DNA of 64,000 bases. Source: Bernardetia sp. ABR2-2B. Lineage in GTDB: Bacteria > Bacteroidota > Bacteroidia > Cytophagales > Bernardetiaceae. Each line of letters starts with the position of its first letter. Position 1 is the first letter of the stretch. This document shows positions 9,566 through 18,001 of this stretch, one piece after another. Location: contig NZ_CP147020.1 of NCBI RefSeq assembly GCF_037126435.1, positions 4,663,001 through 4,727,000 on the forward strand, given 5' to 3'. Under the pieces are notes generated by a model. That model was not told the DNA's origin. It searched no databases and saw nothing but the letters and a program-made list of their open reading frames with translations. A program made the translations under genes and the position numbers.

Positions 9566-9573
9566 TATCTTTG
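9566..9573 (+). promoter_or_regulatory. -7 box TATCTTTG upstream of gatB
   Basis: TATCTTTGC matches TAnnTTTG about 50 nt before the gatB ATG at 9622. The last three bases of the box (TTG at 9571) are in frame with gatB and could be mistaken for a start codon; their place in the promoter argues for the ATG instead. Confidence 0.6.
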
Positions 9574-9621
9574 CATCTTACTTTTGCTATAAAAAAAACT
9601 GAAAATATACGTTCTCTACAA

Positions 9622-11124
9622 ATGACAGCACAAGAATTACAAACCAAGCTAGACAAAGCACTAGAAAAATATGAAATCGTAATTGGTCTTGAAGTCCATG
9701 CCCAACTTCTTACACATACAAAAGCCTATTCTTCTGACCCAAACGAATATGGAAATGCGCCAAACACGAATGTAAGCGTAATCACACTTGCTCACCCTGG
9801 TACGCTTCCAAAATGTAATAAAAAAGTATTGGAGTATGCTATCAAAATGGGTGTTGCTTGTGGTTGTGATATTACAGAATACAATATTTTTGATAGAAAA
9901 AATTATTTTTATCCCGATTTGCCAAAAGGCTATCAGATTACACAAGACAAAACACCGATTTGTAGAGGTGGTTTTGTTCCAATTACACTTCCAAGTGGCG
10001 AAGAAAAAAAACTTGAACTGACACGCATTCACATGGAAGAAGATGCAGGAAAATCAATGCACTTAGCTGCCGAAGTTGATACACTCGTCGATTTGAATCG
10101 TGCAGGAGTTCCTTTGATTGAGATTGTTTCAGAGCCTTGTTTGCGTTGTAGTGAAGAAGCCTATTACTATTTGCAAGAAGTGCGTCGTCTTTTGCGCTAC
10201 TTAGAAATTTGTGATGGAAATATGGAAGAGGGTTCGATGCGTTGTGATGCCAATATTTCGGTGCGACTCAAAGGAGAAGAAACTTACCGTACAAGAGTAG
10301 AGGTAAAAAATATGAACTCATTTAGAAACGTACAACGAGCGATTGATTTTGAAGTAATTCGTCAAGTAGAGTTTTATGAAGACACAACTACAACAGGCGA
10401 AATTTATGGAGAAACTCGTATGTTTGATGCAAATACAGGAAATACATACAGCCTTCGTGCAAAAGAAACATTGAATGATTATCGTTATTTCCCAGAACCA
10501 GATTTGCAACCATTAGTGGTTACAGAGGAATATTTACAGACAGTAAAAGCCTCACTTCCTGCGCTTCCTCGTGAGCTAAAAACACGTTTTATGAAAGACT
10601 ATGAGCTTTCAGAATATGACACAAATATTTTGATTGATGATAAAGAAACAGCTTTATATTTTGATGAATTATGTCAGAAGAACAATAACTATAAAGCTGC
10701 TTCCAATTGGATTACTAATATTGTAAAGTCGTATTTGAATGAAAACAAACTCTCATTTGATGATTTTTCTTCAAAAATGGGTACAGATAAAATGGTACAA
10801 CTTATCGAATTAGTAGATTCAAATAAAGTAAGTTTTGCCTTAGCTGCTCAAAAACTTTTCCCTGCTCTATTAGAAGATACTACAAAATCGCCAGAAGAAA
10901 AAGCAAAAGAGTTGGATATGATTCAGAGTAGTGATGAAGATTCTATTTTGCCAATTGTGAAAGAAGTATTGAATCAATTTCCTGATAAAGTAGCTGCATA
11001 CAATGGTGGAAAAGTTGGTTTATTGGGAATGTTTATGGGACAAGTAATGAAAAAATCTAAAGGAAAAGCTGACCCAAAAGTAGCAAGTGCTTTGATAGAA
11101 CAAGAACTAGAAAAAATGAAATAG
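9622..11124 (+). CDS. gatB: Asp-tRNA(Asn)/Glu-tRNA(Gln) amidotransferase subunit B
   Basis: A 500-residue GatB. It begins with YEIVIGLEVHAQL, carries the kinase-like core signatures LAHPGTLP, FDRKNYFYPDLPKGYQITQ and RCDANISVR, and ends with a GatB/Yqey tail domain (VGLLGMFMGQVMKKSKGKADP). With GatA and GatC it amidates misacylated Glu-tRNA(Gln) or Asp-tRNA(Asn); the B subunit activates the carboxylate with ATP. Neither gatA nor gatC is adjacent, which is normal in Bacteroidota. I chose the ATG at 9622 over an in-frame TTG 51 bp upstream because that TTG is part of the promoter -7 box and the extra residues are not part of the family. Confidence 0.96.
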   Translation: MTAQELQTKLDKALEKYEIVIGLEVHAQLLTHTKAYSSDPNEYGNAPNTNVSVITLAHPGTLPKCNKKVLEYAIKMGVACGCDITEYNIFDRKNYFYPDLPKGYQITQDKTPICRGGFVPITLPSGEEKKLELTRIHMEEDAGKSMHLAAEVDTLVDLNRAGVPLIEIVSEPCLRCSEEAYYYLQEVRRLLRYLEICDGNMEEGSMRCDANISVRLKGEETYRTRVEVKNMNSFRNVQRAIDFEVIRQVEFYEDTTTTGEIYGETRMFDANTGNTYSLRAKETLNDYRYFPEPDLQPLVVTEEYLQTVKASLPALPRELKTRFMKDYELSEYDTNILIDDKETALYFDELCQKNNNYKAASNWITNIVKSYLNENKLSFDDFSSKMGTDKMVQLIELVDSNKVSFALAAQKLFPALLEDTTKSPEEKAKELDMIQSSDEDSILPIVKEVLNQFPDKVAAYNGGKVGLLGMFMGQVMKKSKGKADPKVASALIEQELEKMK

Positions 11125-11169
11125 CATTCTATCTTTCGACAATTATTCATCATCTAATTCAAAATCTAT

Positions 11170-11505
11170 ATGTTAGGATTTGTATTTATGTATTTCATCG
11201 GCAAGTATTTCTATGAACTTGCTCAAAAGGCTAACAAAACAAAGTCAATAATGTGGCTTTTTGCTGTTTTAGGTGTTATTTCTTATTACATAGGAACTTT
11301 TATTGGAGGAGTTGCCATAGGCTTTTTTGCTGTTATTTTTGATATAAACCTAACCTATTATCCAGACTTTGCTGTTAATTTAGTTGGCGTTCCTTTTGGG
11401 ATTTTGATGTGTTGGGGATTTTATATGATTCTCAAAAATGTTTGGAAGAAGAACGAAAGAGAAACTTATATTAAAGATGATGATATTTTAGATGCAAATT
11501 TTTAA
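11170..11505 (+). CDS. Small integral membrane protein
   Basis: A 111-residue protein with three hydrophobic stretches (about residues 1-18, 28-58 and 68-90) and a charged cytoplasmic C-tail (KKNERETYIKDDDILDANF). It follows gatB by 45 bp on the same strand and precedes a strong terminator, so it probably shares the gatB transcript. I do not recognise a family; similar short hydrophobic proteins ending in DxxLD tails occur widely in Bacteroidota. Confidence 0.75.
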   Translation: MLGFVFMYFIGKYFYELAQKANKTKSIMWLFAVLGVISYYIGTFIGGVAIGFFAVIFDINLTYYPDFAVNLVGVPFGILMCWGFYMILKNVWKKNERETYIKDDDILDANF

Positions 11506-11532
11506 ATTTTAGATTATCTATTTTTCGATAAA

Positions 11533-11585
11533 AACAAAGGGTTCAGAAATTACTTCACTTTAAAGTAACTTCTGAACCCTTTGTT
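11533..11585. terminator. Long hairpin terminator after the gatB unit
   Basis: Perfect 16-bp stem AACAAAGGGTTCAGAA/TTCTGAACCCTTTGTT, with a second pairing TTACTT/AAGTAA nested in the loop. Flanking A-runs allow it to act in both directions between convergent gatB-unit and proline dehydrogenase genes. Confidence 0.8.
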
Positions 11586-11605
11586 AAAAATTGCTCAAAA
11601 TGCCA

Positions 11606-11637
11606 TTGTTGGTGTTTTAGCAAACCGACACCAACAA
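11606..11637 (-). terminator. TTGTTGGTGT hairpin after proline dehydrogenase
   Basis: Perfect 10-bp inverted repeat TTGTTGGTGT/ACACCAACAA with a 12-nt loop, 8 bp past the proline dehydrogenase stop on the minus strand. The arm GCCATTGTTGGTGT is repeated with one mismatch, in inverse orientation, at 17919-17932, so it may be a dispersed palindrome recruited as a terminator. Confidence 0.5.
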
Positions 11638-11645
11638 CCAAATAA

Positions 11646-12905
11646 TTAAGAAATACGCCTCACTTGTTTTCTGCGTTCGATTTCTTTTTGTATCAATAAA
11701 TATTCTCGGCTAGTTTGTCCTGCAATAGCTGTATTTTCATCTGCTCTTCTAATAAGATAAGGCATTACATCTTTTACTGCGCCATAAGGAACATATTTTG
11801 CAACATTATATCCTGCTGCTGCCAAGTTATTCGACATATTATCGCTCATCCCATAAAGCTGTGCAAAGTGAAAATTAGAGTCATTTTTTTCAATATTGTA
11901 CTTGTCCATCAAAATAACAAGTGAATAACAACTAAGCTCATTATGCGTTCCTGCACAAAGCGCAATTCTTTCTCTATTTTCTACACAAAACTCCATACCT
12001 GCATCAAAATCTCTATCTGTGCTTAATTTATCTGGTTGAATAGGGTCTGGATAACCTTTTTCTTCTGCTCGTTTGCGTTCTTTTTCCATATATGCGCCAC
12101 GAACAAGTTTTGCACCGATATAATAATTTTCTTCAACGGCATTTTGATAAGCTGTTTTCAATTTTTCAAGCCTATCGATAGTGTACATTTGGTATGTATT
12201 GTAAATTAAAGGCTCTTCTTTGTTATATTTTTGCATCATCTGATACGTCAAATCATCTATGGTTTCTTGAAACCACGTTTCTTCCCCATCTATAAAAAGG
12301 CGAACTTTGTTTTGATGCGCTATTTCACAAATTTCATTCAGTCGCCTATTCAAGTTTGTCCAACCTTCTTGTTCTTGTGCATTTAGTGGCTCTTTTGCTT
12401 GTACTTTTTCTAAAACTATTGAGTGTCCAATTCCTGTAATCTTGAATACACAAAAAGGAATATTCTTATCTCCCTTTGCTCTTTCTATGGTTCTGATTAT
12501 TTCCTTTTTTGTTTTCTCAAATCCTTGTACAGATTTTTCTCCCTCTACTGAATAATCTAAAATTGTTCCTATACCTGCTTGTGTGAGTTGTATAACTGTT
12601 CTTTCACTTTCTTCAATCGTTTCACCACCACAAAAATGCTCAAAAAGAGTATTCTTTACGGCAGGTTTTACAAATGGAATTTTAATTTTGAAAGCCAGTT
12701 TTAAAAGAGGCGTTCCAGAATCTACGATAGTAGGCTTGTTCATTGTCCAAAAAAGCAAATTCATCTTTTTTAGGTCAAAATCCGAACGAGTAGCAAAGGC
12801 TATTTCAGTATCATCAAAAGAAACGTGTTCTTTTGCCATCTGAATAATCTCTAAGGCAGATAAATCAGACAGGCTTTGCTGATTTTGTGTAGAATTTGAA
12901 TCCAT
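11646..12905 (-). CDS. Proline dehydrogenase
   Basis: A 419-residue single-domain proline dehydrogenase of the FAD-binding TIM-barrel family, oxidising L-proline to pyrroline-5-carboxylate and feeding electrons to the quinone pool. Family signatures are FCVFKITGIG, RLFIDGEETWFQ, YIGAKLVRGAYMEKER, CAGTHNELS, FAQLYGMSDNMS, KYVPYGAVKDVMPYLIRR and the closing ENTAIAGQTSRE. The RR pair near the C-terminus binds the proline carboxylate in known structures. There is no fused P5C dehydrogenase domain, as expected for Bacteroidota, and no partner gene next to it. The AI-2E permease gene lies 66 bp upstream on the same strand and may be cotranscribed. Confidence 0.92.
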   Translation of the reverse strand: MDSNSTQNQQSLSDLSALEIIQMAKEHVSFDDTEIAFATRSDFDLKKMNLLFWTMNKPTIVDSGTPLLKLAFKIKIPFVKPAVKNTLFEHFCGGETIEESERTVIQLTQAGIGTILDYSVEGEKSVQGFEKTKKEIIRTIERAKGDKNIPFCVFKITGIGHSIVLEKVQAKEPLNAQEQEGWTNLNRRLNEICEIAHQNKVRLFIDGEETWFQETIDDLTYQMMQKYNKEEPLIYNTYQMYTIDRLEKLKTAYQNAVEENYYIGAKLVRGAYMEKERKRAEEKGYPDPIQPDKLSTDRDFDAGMEFCVENRERIALCAGTHNELSCYSLVILMDKYNIEKNDSNFHFAQLYGMSDNMSNNLAAAGYNVAKYVPYGAVKDVMPYLIRRADENTAIAGQTSREYLLIQKEIERRKQVRRIS

Positions 12906-12971
12906 ATTTTTTTACAGTTACCAGTAATCAGTTAAATACTTTTATTATGAATACGTATTTATAATTATTTT

Positions 12972-14072
12972 TTACCCTTTGCCAAAAATGCGATATTCTT
13001 TATATCCTTTCCAAAACTCTAAAACCATAACTCTCAAAATAGTATAGACAGGAATGGCGAAAATCATTCCGACAGCACCAGCCAAAGCAGCTCCCATAAA
13101 AACAACACTAAAGATTTCTAAAGGGTGTGCTTTTATACTTCTTGAGAAAATGATAGGCTGAAGAAGAAGATTATCAGAAAATTGAACTATCAAAAATACG
13201 ATAATTACTTTGATTGCTAAAATAGAAAATGCAGTATCTTGAGTTTGTTGAAGTTGAGTAGAAAGCGAAACAATAAGACCAAAAGAAGCACCCAAAATAG
13301 GACCTATATAAGGAATAAGGTTAGCAACAGCTGCAAAGATAGCAATCGTTAGGGCATATTTTACTTCTGAAACCATCAGACCAATTGAAACCAAAGTAAA
13401 AATAGAAAACATCTGAATTAGAAGTCCAAAGAGATAATTGGAAAGCAGCTTTTCAATTTTATAAATAGCACTTATCGAAACTTCAAAATAGGCATTTGGA
13501 ATCAAGGCAATGATATTTCTTCTAAAAAGACCCTTTTCATAGAGTAAAAAGAAAGAGATAAACATAACTGAAATTGTGCCTATAAAAATACCACTAGCTG
13601 TATCTACAATTTCCTTTACAATTTTTTCTACTTCTTTTTCATCAAAAAAAGATAGAAAGTATTTCTGTATGCTTTTTGTTATACTATCCATCAAAAAACC
13701 TTCTTCCTCTTTTGTCCATTTTTGTTCTATCAAAAAGTCCTCTATGTAGTCAATAGGTGAAACAATCGTATTGAATAAAGAATTATAATCTAAAACAGAA
13801 ATAAATTCTATCTGCTCAGAAACTAAAGGAATAAATAGTAAGACAAAAAGAGCGATAATACCAGCAAAAATAGAGAAAGAAAGCATTACAGCGATAGCAC
13901 GTGGCAACTGAATACCTGCAATCTGAATCTGACTAATATAATTAGTAGGCGTTTGAAGAACAGCACTAAAAACCATTGCAACTACAAAATAACCTACAAT
14001 AGTCGAAAAAAACCAACTAAAAACAACTGCAACAAGAATCCCTAAACAGAGAAGAATTAAGCGTTTACTCAT
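12972..14072 (-). CDS. AI-2E family (PerM/UPF0118) permease
   Basis: A 366-residue integral membrane protein with about eight hydrophobic segments: two at the N-terminus, one near residue 65, then a hydrophilic stretch (about 90-150, rich in EEK), and four to five at the C-terminal half. The signature LIPYIGPILGASFGLIVSL (about residue 250) and FAIPVYTILRVMV near the end are characteristic of the AI-2E/PerM family. Members have been proposed as AI-2 exporters, sodium-proton antiporters or general small-molecule exporters; the substrate here cannot be inferred. It stands upstream of proline dehydrogenase on the same strand with a 66-bp gap. Confidence 0.9.
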   Translation of the reverse strand: MSKRLILLCLGILVAVVFSWFFSTIVGYFVVAMVFSAVLQTPTNYISQIQIAGIQLPRAIAVMLSFSIFAGIIALFVLLFIPLVSEQIEFISVLDYNSLFNTIVSPIDYIEDFLIEQKWTKEEEGFLMDSITKSIQKYFLSFFDEKEVEKIVKEIVDTASGIFIGTISVMFISFFLLYEKGLFRRNIIALIPNAYFEVSISAIYKIEKLLSNYLFGLLIQMFSIFTLVSIGLMVSEVKYALTIAIFAAVANLIPYIGPILGASFGLIVSLSTQLQQTQDTAFSILAIKVIIVFLIVQFSDNLLLQPIIFSRSIKAHPLEIFSVVFMGAALAGAVGMIFAIPVYTILRVMVLEFWKGYKEYRIFGKG

Positions 14073-14250
14073 CTTTAGTTTATCAAATCAAAAGTTCATT
14101 TATTTTACAAAAATACAGATTAAATTAAGGCTAACTAATTAAATAATAAAAAAACTTTGAATAAAAACGGATGCGAAATACTAATGTTTCTGATTTGAGT
14201 GTTTTTTAAGTAATTTGTAGAAGTTATATACATCTAACCTTTTATCCGTG

Positions 14251-14409
14251 ATGAAAAATAATAAACAAAAATCTTCCATTTTATCTCAAAAAACTATTCG
14301 TACTTTAGCCTTACTTTTTGTGGCTTTGCTTACTGCTGGAACAGTTCTCATTTTGGGAGGTTTTGAAGTAAATTGGAAAGAAACTTGGGAAGCTTTATTG
14401 AAAATGTAA
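14251..14409 (+). CDS. 52-residue single-pass membrane peptide
   Basis: ATG at 14251 opens a 52-codon frame ending with TAA at 14407-14409. The product has a lysine/glutamine-rich N-terminus (MKNNKQKSSILSQK), one hydrophobic segment (LALLFVALLTAGTVLILGGF) and a short tryptophan-containing tail (NWKETWEALLKM). Codon use looks like its neighbours and the basic start plus one membrane helix is a sensible peptide. It lies 178 bp from the divergent AI-2E gene and 165 bp before the VWA gene. No family is recognised; it is small enough that expression would need checking. Confidence 0.6.
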   Translation: MKNNKQKSSILSQKTIRTLALLFVALLTAGTVLILGGFEVNWKETWEALLKM

Positions 14410-14574
14410 ATCTATAAAGAATAAAAGATATTTTCTATTACTTCGGATTGATTTTTGAATTAGAATTAGCTAAATTAAGTCAATTTTTTATTTGCAAAAT
14501 CCTAATTTTATATTAGATTGATAATTTATTTTTCTAATCTATTCCTATTTACCTACTAACTAAAAAACTATTCA

Positions 14575-15342
14575 ATGATTTATCCTAATTTATTTCAAAA
14601 ATCTATTCAGCGATTAGCTATTTTTTCATTATTGTTTTTTTCATTATTTCTAATAAATAATTTGTATGCGCAAGATGAAGAAGCAAGTACGGATACTGTT
14701 TCGACAGAAGAAGTAACAGAGGAAATTGTTTTAGAAGAACACATGGATATTATTTTGGCAATTGATGTTTCATCATCGATGCGAGTAGAAGACGTAATGC
14801 CAACACGTTTGGAAGCTGTAAAATCAGCAGCTCAACAACTTATGAGTGTACATCCAACAGCACGTTATGGTATTGTGCTTTTTGCAGGTGAATCTATGGT
14901 TTATGCTCCTTTGGGAGATGAATCACAAGATTTGTATCAACTTTTGGAACAAATAACAACAGATTTGGTAGATGGAACAGGAACAGTAATTGGAGAAGCT
15001 CTTGATACTTCAATAAAGGAATTTGAACGTTTGGATTCTAAGAATAGAAAAATTATTATTTTCAGCGATGGTGCAACTTCAGAGAGTGATAATATCTTTA
15101 AACGTGCTTTGTTATTGACCAGCAGAAGAAACGTAGAAGTTTATTCAATTGGTGTCGGACACAAAGGAGAGGCTGCCATTACCACACCTGACCAAGAGCA
15201 TATTACTATCAAAAGTCCGTATAATGATGATTCTTTGAAAAAAATCAGTGTTTTTACGAATGGAAAATACTATCACGCAGAAAGTTTTGAAGAAATGAGT
15301 AAGATAGCAGAAGAGATTTCTCTTATACTTAATTCAAAGTAA
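14575..15342 (+). CDS. VWA-domain protein, BatA/BatB-like
   Basis: A 255-residue protein with a signal peptide (hydrophobic residues 14-32) and a single von Willebrand A domain from about residue 60. The MIDAS metal site is intact: DVSSS (DxSxS) at about residues 66-70, a threonine in TGTVIGEAL, and FSDGATSE. The family resembles BatA/BatB proteins of the Bacteroides aerotolerance cluster, but the C-terminal membrane helix usual for BatA is missing and no MoxR or DUF58 gene is adjacent (a DUF58 gene lies far away at 63.6 kb). Likely a periplasmic metal-dependent binding protein. The acidic linker after the signal (EEASTDTVSTEEVTEEIV) is low-complexity. Confidence 0.85.
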   Translation: MIYPNLFQKSIQRLAIFSLLFFSLFLINNLYAQDEEASTDTVSTEEVTEEIVLEEHMDIILAIDVSSSMRVEDVMPTRLEAVKSAAQQLMSVHPTARYGIVLFAGESMVYAPLGDESQDLYQLLEQITTDLVDGTGTVIGEALDTSIKEFERLDSKNRKIIIFSDGATSESDNIFKRALLLTSRRNVEVYSIGVGHKGEAAITTPDQEHITIKSPYNDDSLKKISVFTNGKYYHAESFEEMSKIAEEISLILNSK

Positions 15343-15362
15343 AAAAAGTAGATTATTTTTCG

Positions 15363-15370
15363 TAATTTTG
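15363..15370 (+). promoter_or_regulatory. -7 box TAATTTTG
   Basis: TAATTTTGC fits TAnnTTTG, 76 nt upstream of the chaperone lipoprotein gene at 15446. A CCCTAAA hairpin lies between the box and the gene, so a transcript from here would carry it in its leader. Confidence 0.4.
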
Positions 15371-15384
15371 CGCTTTCTACATTT

Positions 15385-15418
15385 AAACCCTAAAGGTCTT
15401 TAAAGACTTTTAGGGTTT
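15385..15418 (+). terminator. AAACCCTAAA hairpin, terminator or leader structure
   Basis: Stem AAACCCTAAA/TTTAGGGTTT around the palindrome GTCTTTAAAGAC. It may end the VWA transcript, but the T-run after it is only four bases and a -7 box lies just upstream, so it could also be a 5' leader hairpin of the next gene. A very similar structure precedes porQ at 62460. Confidence 0.5.
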
Positions 15419-15445
15419 TGAGTTGAGTATAAGAAATAGAATATT

Positions 15446-16339
15446 ATGAATCATAGAATCTATAAAAAGAGCTTTCTTACTAAAAAAATAAATCTACTAC
15501 CATTTCTCATTTTATGGATTACTTTTTCTTGTCAAGAAGCTGAAACAGAAGAAGAAGTAACAGGAACGCCAGTAGCACAAGTAGGAGAAAGCTATTTGTA
15601 TCACGAAGAAATAACAGAACTTTTACCTCCCAATTATAGCCAAGAAGACAGCACGAATATTGTAAAAAGATATGTTGATAATTGGATAGAAAGAAAGCTC
15701 TTGCTCAAAGAAGCCGAATCTAAAAGTGGTATTGACCAAAAAGAACTACAAGAACGATTAGAAGATTATAAATATCAACTTTTGGTACACGCCTACAAGC
15801 AAAACTATGTCAATGAATATCTTGATACGCTTGTTACCGAACCTCAAATAAGTACGTATTACGAAGAAAATAAAGCAAATTTTGAGTTAAAGCAGCCTAT
15901 TGTAAGAGCTTATTTTGTAAAAGTAAAATTAAATACGCCCAAATCTCAATTAGATGACCTTCGCAAATGGATGCGTTCTGATTTAGAGCCTAGTTCGGAC
16001 GAAACTGAAAAGCTAAAATCGTATAGTTATGGATTTGCTGCGAGTTATTTTTTGCAAGACGACAAATGGTTGCCTATTTCAGAACTGGTAGCAAATACGC
16101 CTTTCGATAGAAACCTTTTACTTCAAAAAAATAAGTTTGTAGAAAGTGAGGACAAAGAATATTATTATTTCTTGAAGATAAATGAATTTAAAATTCAAGA
16201 CCAAATTTCGCCATTAGAGTATGTCAAAAATCAAATTATTAGTGTACTTCTGAATAAACGCAAAGTAGAATTACAAAAAGAACTTGAAACAAAAGTAATG
16301 GACAGAGCCAAAGAAAATCAAGATTATAAAATCTTTTAA
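15446..16339 (+). CDS. SurA-like chaperone lipoprotein without PPIase domain
   Basis: A 297-residue lipoprotein: basic N-terminus, hydrophobic segment and lipobox ITFSC with the acylated cysteine at about residue 29. The mature protein begins with an acidic linker and then a SurA/PrsA-type N-terminal chaperone domain (VAQVGESYLYHEEITELLP, then a helix with RYVDNWIERKLLLKEAES). The region where a parvulin rotamase domain would sit has no recognisable parvulin signature, so it is probably a chaperone only. It precedes a full SurA with two parvulin domains by 199 bp on the same strand. In Bacteroidota such SurA-family genes commonly occur side by side, working on outer-membrane protein folding in the periplasm. 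Confidence 0.8.
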   Translation: MNHRIYKKSFLTKKINLLPFLILWITFSCQEAETEEEVTGTPVAQVGESYLYHEEITELLPPNYSQEDSTNIVKRYVDNWIERKLLLKEAESKSGIDQKELQERLEDYKYQLLVHAYKQNYVNEYLDTLVTEPQISTYYEENKANFELKQPIVRAYFVKVKLNTPKSQLDDLRKWMRSDLEPSSDETEKLKSYSYGFAASYFLQDDKWLPISELVANTPFDRNLLLQKNKFVESEDKEYYYFLKINEFKIQDQISPLEYVKNQIISVLLNKRKVELQKELETKVMDRAKENQDYKIF

Positions 16340-16437
16340 AATCTTTTCGGTAGAATAAACTTCAAAATAAAACTATACTTTGCTACAAAATGAGATAATT
16401 TTACGTACTCTTTTTAAAGTTAGGAATAGAAATTAAT

Positions 16438-16497
16438 TAAACGAAATCCATAACTTTAGTTATGGGAAAATAAAAGTGTTTTTTCGTTTTGCTATCC
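16438..16497. other. Nested inverted repeat upstream of surA
   Basis: CCATAACT/AGTTATGG (16448-16465, two-base spacer) is enclosed by an outer AAACGAAA and its complement TTTTCGTTT. It lies in the 199-bp gap before surA and could be a terminator for the upstream gene or an operator; there is no clean T-tract. Confidence 0.3.
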
Positions 16498-16538
16498 TTA
16501 TCTAACAAATACTAAATATCAATTCACTAATTTTATAT

Positions 16539-17891
16539 ATGAACAATTTCAAAATCAAATTTTCTGCTTTCTTACTCTTAGTTGGGTTTTGTTTGATTGC
16601 TACGGCTAGTTTTTCACAGCAAGTAGCAGACAAAATCATTGTTAAGGTAGATAATTATATTATTCTAAAGTCAGAATTAGAACTTTCTTATCAAAATTAT
16701 TTAGGGCAACAAGAAGGAAGTGGAGACCCAAATGCAAGATGCGAAATATTGCGCCAACTCCTTTTCAATAAGGTAATGTATGCAAAAGCTGAAATAGATT
16801 CAGTTATCGTTTTGGACGAACAAGTAGAAAGTGAAGCTTCAAATCGTTTATCTACGATGGTACAACGTGCTGGTGGCGACGAGAAAAAGCTAGAAGAGTA
16901 TCTAGGCAAATCTTTGGCTGATATAAAAGAAGAACTTTTAGAGCCAATCAGAGAACAGCTAACTATTCAAAAGATGCGTTCTGAAGTTACAGCAGATGCA
17001 AAAGTAACTCCTTCACAGGTTCGTAAGTTTTATAAGGCTATACCAAAAGATAGTTTGCCATTTTTACCAGCAGAATATGAAGTAGCTCAAATGCTTGTCT
17101 ATGCAAAAGTAAGTAAACAGGAAAAAGATAGAGTTAGAAAGCAGCTTTTAGATATTCGTACACGCATAAAAGCAGGAGAAGATTTTGCAGCCTTGGCTAA
17201 AGAATTTTCAGTAGATTTGGGTTCGGCTGCACAGGGTGGAAATTTAGGTTATAGAGAACGTGGCGAACTCGTACCTGAATATGAAGCAATGGCATTTTCA
17301 CTCAAGCCTATGGAAATTTCAGAGCCAGTAGAATCAGAATTTGGCTTTCATTTGATTCAACTTTTAGAGCGACGTGGAAATTTGATTAATACTCGTCATA
17401 TCCTGATTCGTCCAAAGCCTAGCGCAGAAGATATGGTTTATACCAACAAGTTTGTGGATAGTCTTCGTACTCTGATTGTAAAGGATAGTTTGACGTTTGC
17501 AAAAGCTGTTTTCGAACATTCGGCAGATAGAAACTCAAAAAATAATGGTGGGCGTATTTTGAGTCAACAAACAGGAAGTGCAAAGCTGGTAGCCGAAGAT
17601 TTTGATTATAATACCTATTTGATTTTGGATACTATGAAAGTAAAATCGGTTAGTCAGCCGTTGCCATTTAGAAGTCCTGATGGAAAAGAAGCTGTTCGTT
17701 TGCTGTATTTTATAGACAAAACCAAACCTCACCAAGCCAACTTAAATGATGATTATGAAAAAATTTATCAAGCTGCCTTGAATGATGAACGTGCAAGAAT
17801 GCTTGATGATTGGTTCTATACAGCCATAAAAGAACTCTACATTGATATTGATGAAGATTATAATAAATGTGGTCTTTTGGAAGGAATTTAA
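16539..17891 (+). CDS. surA: SurA-type peptidyl-prolyl isomerase
   Basis: A 450-residue periplasmic PPIase. A Sec signal (residues 1-26, ending ASFSQQ) is followed by the SurA N-terminal chaperone domain (about 27-170, with ADKIIVKVDNYIILKSELELS), then parvulin domain 1 (about 178-280; FAALAKEFSVDLGSAAQGGN and GFHLIQLLERR) and a more diverged parvulin domain 2 (about 285-390; INTRHILIRPKPS, FEHSADRNSKNNGGR). It assists folding and delivery of outer-membrane proteins. The second domain keeps the HIL and NGG motifs, so it may still be active. It is followed by a terminator at 17953. The gene name is given by family resemblance. Confidence 0.88.
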   Translation: MNNFKIKFSAFLLLVGFCLIATASFSQQVADKIIVKVDNYIILKSELELSYQNYLGQQEGSGDPNARCEILRQLLFNKVMYAKAEIDSVIVLDEQVESEASNRLSTMVQRAGGDEKKLEEYLGKSLADIKEELLEPIREQLTIQKMRSEVTADAKVTPSQVRKFYKAIPKDSLPFLPAEYEVAQMLVYAKVSKQEKDRVRKQLLDIRTRIKAGEDFAALAKEFSVDLGSAAQGGNLGYRERGELVPEYEAMAFSLKPMEISEPVESEFGFHLIQLLERRGNLINTRHILIRPKPSAEDMVYTNKFVDSLRTLIVKDSLTFAKAVFEHSADRNSKNNGGRILSQQTGSAKLVAEDFDYNTYLILDTMKVKSVSQPLPFRSPDGKEAVRLLYFIDKTKPHQANLNDDYEKIYQAALNDERARMLDDWFYTAIKELYIDIDEDYNKCGLLEGI

Positions 17892-17952
17892 TTTTATATT
17901 TTTAGTCATCGGCAAGGACACCGACAATGGCTAGAGAGAGAAAAATGAACCT

Positions 17953-17993
17953 AAAAAATGGTTTTAAGTGTGTTGCTTGAAACCATTTTTTTT
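17953..17993 (+). terminator. Terminator of surA
   Basis: AAAAAATGGTTTTAAG pairs with CTTGAAACCATTTTTT, one mismatch, 7-nt loop, ending in a run of eight T. It sits 62 bp past the surA stop codon and is a standard intrinsic terminator. Confidence 0.8.
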
Positions 17994-18001
17994 ATGTGAC
18001 A

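Noticed and set aside
9571-9621. Extended gatB start at TTG
   Set aside because: The TTG is part of the -7 box TATCTTTG and the added residues do not belong to the family; ATG at 9622 used.
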